From assembly GCA_000151295.1 (NCBI GenBank), contig GG745332.1:459760-523759 (forward strand): 64,000 nucleotides of DNA, written 5' to 3'. The notes under the pieces are model-generated. The model was not told the DNA's origin. It was given only the letters and a program-made list of their open reading frames with translations, and ran no database searches. This document shows, piece after piece, positions 1 to 9,123 of the stretch. Source of the stretch: Allomyces macrogynus ATCC 38327 (Eukaryota; Blastocladiomycota; Blastocladiomycetes; Blastocladiales; Blastocladiaceae). Position numbers and translations under genes: made by a program. The first letter of the stretch is position 1. Each line of letters opens with the position of its first letter.

Positions 1-687
1 CCACCTATAATAGGGTCACAATGAATTTCATGCAAGTTCCCGCCTCAACCTTGGTCATCATTTTGGCATGTAACAGCCCCAGGTTTCTGTAGCCGGAATT
101 TGTCAAGTTATCATTGTTCTCGAAGTTCTCTCTTGCTGGGTGGTATGGGAGAGCATGGGTGGGTCGCGGTGGCGTTTGCAAGGAGAAAATATTGTGGACG
201 GGTGGTGGCGAACAACTTGAGAGGAGGAAGTGTGGATGGTTTGTGGTGACGGCCAAAAGCAAACGTGAGATTGTGAAGAGAAAGTGTGGATAAGCATTCA
301 ACCTCAATCACCTCACCTCGCTCATACTCTGTCCAGTCCAAGAGTATCATCGCATCCGCAAAAAAGAACGTGCCCATTCGCAAAAAAAATAGTTCCTTTC
401 CTCAGCGCGCATCCAACGCTACATCCACGCTGCATCCACGCTCCCATTTTCGAGATGCCTGGGCGGGAAGCCAGGCTCGGCCTGAAACAACATCGTTAAT
501 GCAGCATGGATGACCTGAGACGCTTGCAAGCCGACGCCAGGACTGGCCCCTCAGTTCTTCTTGGTTTCGATTTGATTAGATTCTGTTCCTGGTAAGTTTC
601 TGCAGTTGTATTTATAACAAAATACTATATTTACGTGTCTTGCTCATCGGCACACTCTTGCTTCCATGCCTTTGTCCAGAGTTCAGC
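1..687. other. no supported gene
   Basis: Only short overlapping reading frames without consistent codon bias or recognisable motifs are present on either strand. The base composition is less GC-rich than in the gene blocks. I see nothing to annotate here. Confidence 0.5.
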
Positions 688-969
688 TTATCGTAACCAA
701 AAGAACACCGTATCTAAGTGACCCTGAATCGACGACCAATATCGAAGGGCTTCAAACGTCAGGCTGACATAAAATGAAACCCCACCCTGCTTTTGTGGAG
801 ACGCTTGCACAAGAAAAACTCGTTGGTATCCATCCCGGTCGACAAATCCGTGTCCTGCCCACCGTCCATCACCCGCAGCGCCGTACTCAAACAATTTCAC
901 AAAAACAGTAACAGGGCTCAAACCTCGAAAAGCACACCATGACCCAGAGCCTCGTTCGCTGCCACCCAT
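688..969 (-). other. possible small ORF, unassigned
   Basis: An open frame from an ATG at 969 to a stop at 688 encodes about 93 residues with a balanced, non-repetitive composition and aromatic residues, including the stretch GRWAGHGFVDRDGY. It lies just downstream of the SIM protein gene on the same strand. There is no family match I recognise. It could be chance, a terminal exon of something unresolved, or a remnant; see the weak resemblance to an ORF near 8.7 kb. Confidence 0.15.
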
Positions 970-1082
970 GACGGAACTACAACCACCGCTGCCCGCGCCA
1001 AGCCGCCGCCGCCACGGCCTCCTCAGCGCGGTCAAACCCGGACGCCGCCGCCGTGGGCGGCCGGTCACGGTCCTCCCTCCGC

Positions 1083-3528
1083 TCACGCACTGGACTTTGC
1101 AGCCGCACGCGCACCGAACGACGACGACGACGACGCGTAGGTGTTGCGCGACTCGCGGCTTCGCGACTGGTCACGATCATTCGACGCACGGCGGTCCGGT
1201 GCAGCTACGGGCGGCAACGCCGACCGCACGTTCCACCGCTGTTCGGCGATATTCAGCGTCGTCTGCAGTCGCGCGCTCCACGGTTTTTGCAGTACAATCG
1301 TGTACTCGACGTGATCCGCATCGACCTGATCGCCGCGGTGGACACGCGCGCCCGGCTCATCCCATTGCGCGGCGATGGCTTTCCGAACCATTGCGGTGGT
1401 CGCGCCGCGCGAAATGGTCAGGATCACGGTGCGTTTGACGACGGGGACGGGGTCGGGCGGCGCGGCGCGTGCGGGAGGAGGAGCCTTGGTGGTCGTGGTT
1501 GCGGCAGTCGAGCGGGATGACGGGCCCGGCGCAAAGTCGTCGTCCGAGTCGCTCAGGTCGATCACGTTCCCCGAGCCCGCGGCAGAGGCAGACGCGCGTG
1601 CCGCCGGCGGCCGGTGCGACCGGTCGTTGGGCCTCCGCGGTGGTGAAGTGGCGGTGGCAGCCGGAGCCGCCGGTGCACCGCCATTGCTCGCCTCTTCCTC
1701 GTTGTCCAGGTCAATCACGTTGTTCCCGCCACGACCCGTAGGCGGCGGCGGTGGCGGTGGAGCTGCAACGACGACGGGCGACGGGGACATGGACGGCGGA
1801 ACCGGCACGGCCGCGGCAGCCGAGGTGGCACATGTCGCATTATCTGCCAGTGCCGCAGCGGCATCCGCAGTGGCATTTCGAGTCGGAACGATTTCGGGCG
1901 GCGGCGAGACCGACGCGCTCCTCGACGACCGCCCAGGCGACGGCGGCCGCGACGGTGGCGGAGCTACACACCGCGCGACGCGCTTCCGCGGGGGTTCCGG
2001 CGGTGGTGGAGCCGGTGCCGACGGCGTCCGCGCACGGGCACGCTTGGTGCCCGGTGCCGACGAATCACCGCCATTCGACGGCACGCCGATATCCCAACGT
2101 CCACCATGTCCATCAGTCCCATCCGCGGGCGGTGGCGGCTCACGCGTCCACCCACCGGCGGCACGCGGCCCGTCGCGCACCGGCGGCGGCGTTGTCCACT
2201 GCCGCGCCGGCGCCGCGGTAACCCCCACTTTCGACGACGACGACGACGACGACGACGAGGATGACGCTGGTGCCGAAGTCGTCGACCTATCCACCCGCTC
2301 CCACGTACCGCGGCTGGACCCGTCGGACCAGCCCGCGGCGCCCCACCCGGTGAGCGGCGCCTTCTTGATCGGGTCGTTCCACGGAGAGCTCGGTTCCGCG
2401 ACGAATGACGACGGCAGCGGTGGTGGGGCCAGACTCGTGTGCGTGGACGCGGCGGGTGAGGGAGCTGCGGCCGCGGCGGTCGTGGGTGGAGGGGGTTGCG
2501 GGTCGGAGTGACTCATCCACCCCGGAACGCTCGCGGGAGGGGACTCGCGTTTCCATGCAGCAATGAACGGGCCAATCGGCGGGTGACCGAGGATCGAGAC
2601 CGAGTGCGCGTCGGGCGGGTCGGGGGGTGGGGACGAGTTGGTCGGTCGCAGGTTCGGGAGGAGGAGGGGCAGGTGGAGCGGCGGGTTTATCGGCGGAGTG
2701 ATGGTCCGGCTGCTCGTCGTGGTTGGCCGCCGGCGGAGCTGATGGCGGCACGCCGATTTGCGGCGCGACGATGGGTTCGGGAACCACGTCCATGTTGGCG
2801 TCGACGGGCGGCTCAACCGCAGCGGGCTCGGGGACCACGTCCATGTTGAAGTCGGCATTGGCCGCGGTGTCGAGAACGGCAGCAACTTCGTCTTGAGCGT
2901 CGGACACGGCCAGTGGAGCGGGGATGGCCGGAGCAGCGCGCGAGCCGAGAAGCGCCAGATCCTGATCGGTTGCTGCGCGCAGCAGCACGACAACGTTGTC
3001 GCCGACGGCGAGCTGGCGGTCGCACGCGTAGAGCACGTAATTAGCGTCGTCGTGCGTCAGAAAGGCCATGATCCTGTGCGACGCGGAGGAGCGCGTGGTT
3101 AGCAGTCGATCTTCCACACAAACGCCATCGTCCAGTCTTCACGCGTACCAGCGACGATCAGGCAATGGGCGCACCGCGACAGGCGTGCAGTAAAACCGCA
3201 GTGCGGCCATCAACAGCTCGGGCGTGATCCTCACGCCGTTCGGAAACGGGCCCGCAACGAGATTGGCCGCGGTCATCGCGTCAATCCTGGCCTGCGGCGG
3301 CGCCATCCACGATGCGGCCATGGTATAGGCCGCTGCAAAGAAGCGCGCCGCGGCACGCGTGCGCGGCGAGCATCGCGCCAGGAGCGGATCAGCTGCGACG
3401 GGGTCGGTCAGGTCGACGAACGTGTCATCGTGTCCCGCAGCTCGGAGGGTCGGCGGCATCAGGCGGCCAGGACGGCCTGGGCCGCCCTGATAGCGCAGGA
3501 CCAGCGTCACCTCGACGGGGTCGGCCAT
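1083..3528 (-). CDS. Hypothetical protein with tandem SUMO-interacting motifs
   Basis: Unknown protein of about 789 residues in two exons. The start is a caccATG at 3528. Exon 1 runs to 3149; the intron 3148-3074 has donor GTACGC, a CTAAC branch site and a CACAG acceptor, and joins in phase so that DRRW continues into IMAFLTHDDANYVLY. The N-terminal ~200 residues look globular. The middle is long, Pro/Ser/Ala-rich and probably disordered. It carries two acidic hydrophobic motifs, NNVIDLDNEEE and GNVIDLSDSDDD, which fit SUMO-interacting motifs (VIDL core followed by acids). A small folded C-terminal segment of about 75 residues follows (KRTVILTISRGATT onward). The frame shifts once, at the C6 run covering 2622-2627 (plus strand G6): dropping one base restores the frame. 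No RING or SAP domain is visible, so a SUMO ligase or STUbL cannot be claimed. The 5' flank is shared with the divergent WD40 gene. Confidence 0.6.
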
Positions 3529-3985
3529 GGTGAAGGCGCGTCTCGGGCTCGAGACTGCGGCAGGGCGGGGTTGGCGACGGTCGACGGGTCGAATGCGGGT
3601 AGTGCGCGCGTGCTGAGGGATACCGAGAGTGCTGCAGCTCACGAGCGCGCGCGTCGTCGTCGACGACGGGGACAAGACTCGTCGACGGCGACGATGGAGA
3701 CGAACGAAGTGGAGACGGAAGAGAGCTCTGACGGGTCTTGTTCAGTGATGTGGTCGCACGCTGTGGCGCGGCGCGACGAGGTGAGGGACAGCGCGGGACA
3801 TGTGCGTGCCGTCACGCCAAAGTCACGGCAAATGCTCCACCTCGCCGTCTTCTCGCGGCGCTCCTCGCAACTGACCGCCATCGCCCGACGACAACGACGA
3901 CGTTCGCTCACCAGCAGCTGCAACCTCACGCGCGTGCGGCCCCGTGCCAGCACTCATTCGTCCGCCGGTGACCTCCGCCGCCGCC
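3529..3985. promoter_or_regulatory. Divergent intergenic promoter region
   Basis: These 457 bases separate the start codons of the minus-strand SIM protein (3528) and the plus-strand WD40 gene (3986). No convincing TATA box is visible. It must hold both 5' UTRs and the core promoters by position, so the call rests on gene orientation only. Confidence 0.4.
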
Positions 3986-5284
3986 ATGCACGCGCCCAAC
4001 CCGTTCCTCGCCAGCTCTGGCGCCGGTGCGCTGCCAAGCGACCTCGACGCCATGCACGTCGACGCCTCGGAGATCGCCATGCCCTTCCCGACCTACGCCA
4101 TGGCCTGGACCGCCGCGCATGACCGCCCGGGCCTGCTCGCCCTCGGCTCTTTTGTCTCGGCCAACTCGGCCCCAGGCGGCGCATGGGCGTCGCGCGCGCC
4201 GTCCCGCTCCGGCGCTTCTGGCTCGGCCACCTCGGGCACGACCGCGCAAGCCGCTCCCGACCGACTGTGCATTGTCGAGCACGACGGCGGCGCGCGGATC
4301 GCGAGTGTCGCGGAAGTCGCGCTGCCCTACCCGGCGACGCGCGTCCAGTGGGCGCCTGCGGCCGCCGCATCGACGCGCGTGCTCGCGACCGCTGGCGATT
4401 ACTTGCGGTTGTGGAAGCTGCACGACCACGGCGACCCGGCGGCCCTGGACGGGGACGGTGGGCCGCACTTGTCGATGGAGGCGTTGCTCGCGAACCAAGC
4501 GAAAGCCGACCTGGTCGCGCCGCTCACGGGGTTCGACTGGAACGCGGCGGCGCCGCACTTGGTCGTGACGTGCTCGATCGACACGACCTGTACCGTCTGG
4601 GACGTGAACTCGTCGCAGGCCAAGACGCAGTTGATCGCGCACGACCGCGACGTGTTTGATGTCGGGTTTGCGCCCGGGACCGCGGATATTTTCGCGTCGG
4701 TCGGCGCCGATGGGTCGGTGCGGTTATTCGACTTGCGGTGCATTTGCAGTTTCATTTATCTGGTCTTGGCTCGGGCGTATTTCACAATCTCACGCTGTTG
4801 CGCGTGCAACGCCACGATCCGTAATAGCGCCCTCGAACACTCGACCATCATCTACGAGCACCCGCAATCGGCCCCGCTCCTCCGCCTCGCATGGAACCGG
4901 CAAGACCCAAACTACCTTGCCGTTCTTGCCTACGAGTCGCACACGATCACTGTCCTCGACGTACGGCGTCCCTCCCTCGCTGTTGCCGAACTCGCAGGCC
5001 ACACGACCTGTGTCAACGCCGCGCACTGGCTGCCGCACAACTCGGGCTACCTGGTCTCCGCGGGCGACGACGGACAGGTCCTGGTCTGGGATGTGGCTCA
5101 GCCCACACGGCCACCGGCCGCACCGAGTTCGGGCGGTGGGACGGCACCGGCACCGACTTACGCGCCGGTGCTCTCGCACGTGCCGCATCCAATGGGTGCT
5201 GAAGTGGAGAATTTGGCGGTGTCGCCGGTGACCGATTGGGTGGCGGTGTCATGCGATACGCAGGTCAAGTTGTTGAGGCTATAG
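3986..5284 (+). CDS. DCAF7/WDR68 (AN11)-type WD40 protein
   Basis: WD40 beta-propeller scaffold of the DCAF7/WDR68/TTG1 family. In animals members bind DYRK kinases and DDB1-CUL4; the plant relative TTG1 is a transcription-complex scaffold. Family signatures are visible: HDRDVFDVGFAPGT, ASVGADGSVRLFDLR, then LEHSTIIYEHP, LLRLAWNRQDPNYLA and VSAGDDGQVLVWD. The start is the ATG at 3986 (ccgccATG); the frame is open further upstream but only with non-ATG starts. An intron at 4738-4827 (90 nt, CGgtgc...aatagC) lies inside the FDLR-LEHS junction. Its length is a multiple of three with no stop, so the frame reads through, but the 30 retained residues are unlike WD40 sequence and break a highly conserved block. 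The spliced product is about 402 residues, longer than animal DCAF7 (~342) because of Ser/Ala-rich insertions near the N terminus. A CUL4-like gene lies at the other end of the window. Confidence 0.9.
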   Translation: MHAPNPFLASSGAGALPSDLDAMHVDASEIAMPFPTYAMAWTAAHDRPGLLALGSFVSANSAPGGAWASRAPSRSGASGSATSGTTAQAAPDRLCIVEHDGGARIASVAEVALPYPATRVQWAPAAAASTRVLATAGDYLRLWKLHDHGDPAALDGDGGPHLSMEALLANQAKADLVAPLTGFDWNAAAPHLVVTCSIDTTCTVWDVNSSQAKTQLIAHDRDVFDVGFAPGTADIFASVGADGSVRLFDLRCICSFIYLVLARAYFTISRCCACNATIRNSALEHSTIIYEHPQSAPLLRLAWNRQDPNYLAVLAYESHTITVLDVRRPSLAVAELAGHTTCVNAAHWLPHNSGYLVSAGDDGQVLVWDVAQPTRPPAAPSSGGGTAPAPTYAPVLSHVPHPMGAEVENLAVSPVTDWVAVSCDTQVKLLRL

Positions 5285-5582
5285 GTGGAGGAGAGGGGAT
5301 TGGTTGTGCAGATGTCGCGCATTTTGTTTGGCGGGCCCGTGCGCGCGTTGGAAACGATACAGGGCACATCGCGCTGATTGCTGTCGTCGGTGTCGGTGTT
5401 TTGGTGGTGGAGATGCGTGTGAGCGCGGAGGAACGCTGCCTGACAGGCACAGCGAGACAGATAGTGGCAAACGAAGCGAGTCCATGTCATCATCATCAGT
5501 CAATCCAACAAGCAGGCCACGGCGCGTCCTCCTTCACGGGCGACGCGTTCTCCTCCATGGCGGGCCACAACGACGTGTCCTC

Positions 5583-5990
5583 CTAGACGCGGCACCCGCG
5601 GTGCGTATACTGGCTCTGCTCTGCAGCGGCGCTTCTGCGTGACCGTTCCTCCTTGGCCACTGGCGGGCCCACGAACTCGCCGCACTCGAGCTCGTCGGCG
5701 GTCAAACCCTTCTGGCCGTGCTGCAACAACCACGCAATCTGGTTCCAAATCTCGTCGAACGCGCGCTTGCGCACGCGGCGGGTCCAGGACCGGTCGTAGC
5801 GGCTCACGTCGCGGTAGACGTGTGAGTGAGCCGTCAGGTTCTCAAAGTGCGCCGAGTGCGCGGCGACGGTGCCGGACGGGCGAATGGTCGTCCAGTGAGC
5901 AGAATGAGCGAGGTTGTGGGTGGTGTTTGGGCCGGCAGGTGCAAGCGTGAAGCGGAAATCGAGCAGATGGTGGTCTGAGAGCCAGCCCAT
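5583..5990 (-). CDS. Hypothetical protein, 135 aa
   Basis: Single-exon frame from an ATG at 5990 (tcgATGGGC) to a stop at 5583. The product is basic and polar, starting MGWLSDHHLLDFRFTLAPAG, with a central stretch RSWTRRVRKRAFDEIWNQI followed by WLLQHGQKGLTADELE. There is no signal peptide or membrane segment, and I do not recognise the family. A TTTATATAAAC element at about 6070-6080 lies roughly 85 bp upstream and could serve as the TATA box. The next upstream gene on the same strand is a small-family member. Confidence 0.5.
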   Translation of the reverse strand: MGWLSDHHLLDFRFTLAPAGPNTTHNLAHSAHWTTIRPSGTVAAHSAHFENLTAHSHVYRDVSRYDRSWTRRVRKRAFDEIWNQIAWLLQHGQKGLTADELECGEFVGPPVAKEERSRRSAAAEQSQYTHRGCRV

Positions 5991-6208
5991 CGATGGCAGC
6001 AACAGGCGACTCGCTCCGACTCGCTCCACCAACACCAAACCAACCCAGACACTAATTGCGTAAAGAGCGTTTATATAAACATGGCTATGTACGATGTGGT
6101 CTCAACGACCCGACTTCGGACCGAGACGACCGACGACTCTCCCGCAGCACACGACTTGTTCCACGCGTGCACTCTATGCGTGCGCGCCTACCGTCGCGCG
6201 GTCTGGAC

Positions 6209-6550
6209 TTAGCGGGGCTGGAAGAGCGGGTAGGTCTTGCCGAGCTCGCCCTTGTTCTGGCGCGGCGGCGCGGCCTCGTGCGGAACGTGCGCGGGCGCGT
6301 TGTCCCACGTCTTTTGCTGCTGGTGCTTGTCGTCCTGCGCGTCGCCCTCGTGCGCGTCGTCCGAAGCCTGGGGCGCGTTGGGCGCGGGGCTAGAGAGAGA
6401 ACACGGGGTGGAAAGCGCGTCAGTTTGTGCTCCAAGTGTCGCAGACGCGTGAGGGTGAGGTGCTTACTTCGAGTCGTGGTGATGGGCGGGCTTGTGGCGC
6501 ACGCCGCCGACCTTGGTCGCGGGTTGCACGTGCGGGAGGTTGTCAGCCAT
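6209..6550 (-). CDS. Small hydrophilic protein, QPATKVGGVRHK family, copy 1
   Basis: Two-exon gene encoding about 87 residues. Exon 1 runs 6550-6468; the intron is 6467-6390 (78 nt, donor GTAAGC, acceptor TCTCTAG, splitting an Asn codon in phase 2); exon 2 runs 6389-6209. The N terminus carries QPATKVGGVRHK followed by a His-rich patch. The C-terminal part carries HQQQKTWD, AAPPRQNKGELGKTY and ends PLFQPR. There is no signal peptide or membrane segment; the protein should be soluble and mostly disordered. Copies 2 (7657-8222) and 3 (14195-14576) share both end motifs and the same intron position and phase. A TATA box sits 75-81 bp upstream. I do not know the family; a stress or development role is only a guess from its size and composition. 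Confidence 0.75.
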
Positions 6551-6624
6551 GATGTGGATGAGAACGATTGAGTGTTGTGGTGATGAGGTTCGATGGGGGA
6601 GAAAGAGCGCGGGCGACAGCGGTT

Positions 6625-6631
6625 TTATAGT
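6625..6631 (-). promoter_or_regulatory. TATA box of small-family copy 1
   Basis: TATAAAA on the minus strand, 75-81 bp upstream of the ATG at 6550. Spacing and sequence fit a core promoter element; few genes in this window have such a clear one. Confidence 0.55.
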
Positions 6632-7656
6632 AGCATGGCCGGTGTGCTGTGGGACTGTCGGATTGGTGCGGGGTGGTGTGTGGTTGGGTGTGCCCCGTGG
6701 ATTGCTCTGCTGCCGCACGGAAGGAGGCGTCCGCGTCGCACTCTGTTCTCGCTTCTCTCGGCGTCTCGAGCTCTGGTGGTGGATGCGATGATACACTCTG
6801 ATCAAACTCAGTTTGGTTGAGTCAACGGACATTGGTGGTTCGGTTGCAGCCTCGGTCGGTGCCTTCATGGTGTGTCACAACACGTCGCAAAACTTGCACT
6901 GTTGCACATCGCACGCCAAGGCGACCAGGCTGCCCGACCCTCTTCATCCTCTTCGCTCCTCCACATCAAGTTTTAGTCAGTGTGACCACAACTGGCACCG
7001 AATGCCACTGGCGCTGGCCACGCGAAAAGCGTCGTTGGGACCGAGCAGAATAGCGCAATCTGGCCGTTCACAAATCGAGTTTGAGGTTTGTTCGGCAAAG
7101 CCGACTTTGGCAGCTGGCGTGCAATTCGGCCCCTGCCAAAAAGCCCTCCGAAAAGCGACCGCAGCATTTGTCGTCTTGTTACTCATGCAGCCGTCGATCG
7201 AGCGGTCGACGCCAGCACGGCAAGGGCCGATGTTGCGTTGTTGGCCCGCCGCTGCGCCTCGACAGTACCCCAGTGGCCGCTGTGGTCCGCGGCTGCCTTC
7301 TGTCAGCGCAGCCAACCGTGTTCGACCAGCCTCCACCATGCTCGACAGTGGCCTGGCTGCCTCACGGAGTCTGGCAGTTCAAGCTGCATTGCACGCGGTG
7401 TGCTTGGCTCCATGGAGCGGCGGTCACAAGGACCGGCCACAAAGTTGGGAGAGATGCGCTAAGATAAAGACAGAACTGAGACGACCAGATACTGAGAGAA
7501 GAACCATGCGATTTTTGCCCCAAAAGAACGACTCGGCCGCACGCCTGGCACCATCACGCGCGGCATCACGCGCGGCATCACACCCGACTTGACGCGCACC
7601 CAAACCCCTTCCACGCACACAAACAATCGCTCGCACACGGCCACAACGTCGACCGC
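6632..7656. other. intergenic region, about 1 kb
   Basis: Lies between small-family copies 1 and 2. Long frames exist on both strands but have no motif support or consistent composition. It presumably holds the distal promoter of copy 1 and the 3' flank of copy 2. Confidence 0.4.
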
Positions 7657-8222
7657 TTAGAACATGGGCCCTTGGCGCGGCTGGAACAGCTGGTACGTCT
7701 TGCCAAGCTCGCCCTTGTTATGCCGCGGCGGCGCCGCCTGGTGCGCAGCGTGCGTCGGCACTTGATCCCATGTCTTCTGCTGCTGGTGCTTGACGGCGCG
7801 CTCCTCGCCCTTGAGCTCAAGCGAAACCTCGTGCTGTGCGCGGTCGAGGTCGCGCTGCAAGTCGTCGGCCGGCTGGTCGGTCGCAAACTGCACGGGCGCG
7901 GATTGCTCATCGGCGCGCGCGTACGGCCACGACGGCGCGTCGGCGGCGCCAGTCGAGGATTGTGCCGTGTCGGTCGCGCTACTGACGGACGCGTGGCGGA
8001 CGGTCGGTCAGTTCTGGTCGCGCCGCGGATCGCGCGGGTCGTCGTCGTCGCCGCCGTGGGGTGCCGGTGACGCGCGCCTTCACCACCGCCGCCGGGTGCC
8101 GCTGCAGACGCGTACCTGTACGCGTCGTGGTGGACGGGGTGCGGCGCCTTGTGGCGCACCCCGCCGACCTTGGTCGCGGGTTGGTGCGTCTTATCGATTT
8201 GGTCGAGGTTCTGGTTGTCCAT
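7657..8222 (-). CDS. Small hydrophilic protein, QPATKVGGVRHK family, copy 2
   Basis: Two-exon gene of about 143 residues. Exon 1 is 8222-8116 and starts at an ATG (ccaccATGGAC). The intron 8115-7982 (134 nt) has donor GTACGC, a CTGAC branch site and acceptor GTCAG, splitting a codon in phase 2 as in the other copies. Exon 2 is 7981-7657. It shares HQPATKVGGVRHK near the N terminus, then after the splice a longer acidic middle segment, then QQQKTWD, AAPPRHNKGELGKTY and LFQPRQ near the C terminus. It is soluble-looking and charged. The closest relative is copy 1, 1.1 kb away on the same strand, which suggests tandem duplication. Function unknown. Confidence 0.75.
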
Positions 8223-9123
8223 GGTGGATGCGGGTGGTTGCTTGCACGGTGTGGATCCGTTGCGGGGAGAGAATGCGGGGTGCGGGGGGCGCAAGCTGCA
8301 GATCATGGCCGTGGTGCGCGCACCGGTTGCAGATGGCCAGCTTAGCCGGCCGACCCGAGGCCCGTGCTGGTTCTGGCGACGCTCGCGCCGTGAGGAGCCG
8401 CGCAAGTGCCGTGTGGCCGGCGCGCTGATGCGATCCGGCCGCGGGCGCACGTCGCGGCCGGTCGCTGTGCTCGGCCAAGCATGCGCGCCCCGAGTGTTGT
8501 CTCGCACAAGCGCGTTTCGCTTGTCTCGCGTTGGAGAAGGCAAGTGTGGCTTGCCAAACCCTCGGATGGAGCCGATCGGGCTTGCCGCAAGAAAGCACTG
8601 AAAAACCACGTGCGTGGCGAACCGAGTCCCTGCATCGTCCTGGCTCGATTTTCGAGCTGGTAAACGACGAACACGCCAACTTTTGGTTCACCATCGTTAA
8701 GCAACACTTTTCCAGCCGCTGCAGCCCACGACAAGTCCGGCCACTGGCCGCAATAGATTGCCCACGCGCGCCCGTAGTACACGTCGGCGAAGCCGCGGCC
8801 GACCCAGCGTGGTGGGTATTCAGCAACCACCTCGACACAACGCGCACCAGCTCGACCACCACACAAATCATCGACTGATCATTGGCCAACACAACGCCCT
8901 GCCACCCATTACGCCCTAGACGTCTTTGTGAGTGGCGTTGGTGTGCTGCTGCTGCTCGCTCGCGTGCACCCGAATGGCCCGTGTCCGCCCACGCCCACGC
9001 ATCCCAGGGTTCTTTTCCGCCCGACCGGCCATTGCGCTCGCGCCGCTCCAAACACCCGTCGCTGCATAGACCATAGACGGCACACCCTCTCCGTCGGCGG
9101 CGAGTCCTGTCGCGCGCGCGCCA
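8223..9123. other. intergenic, with a dubious minus-strand ORF
   Basis: Divergent spacer between small-family copy 2 and the membrane protein gene at 9124. A minus-strand frame at 8342-8866 has a plausible stretch (WVGRGFADVYYGRAWAIY) but then becomes compositionally random. I do not call a gene. Confidence 0.35.

Noticed and set aside
1375..2511. Long plus-strand ORF opposite the SIM protein
   Set aside because: It is Gly/Ala/Asp-rich because it mirrors Pro/Ser-rich coding sequence on the other strand; the minus strand has splice sites, motifs and a good start context.
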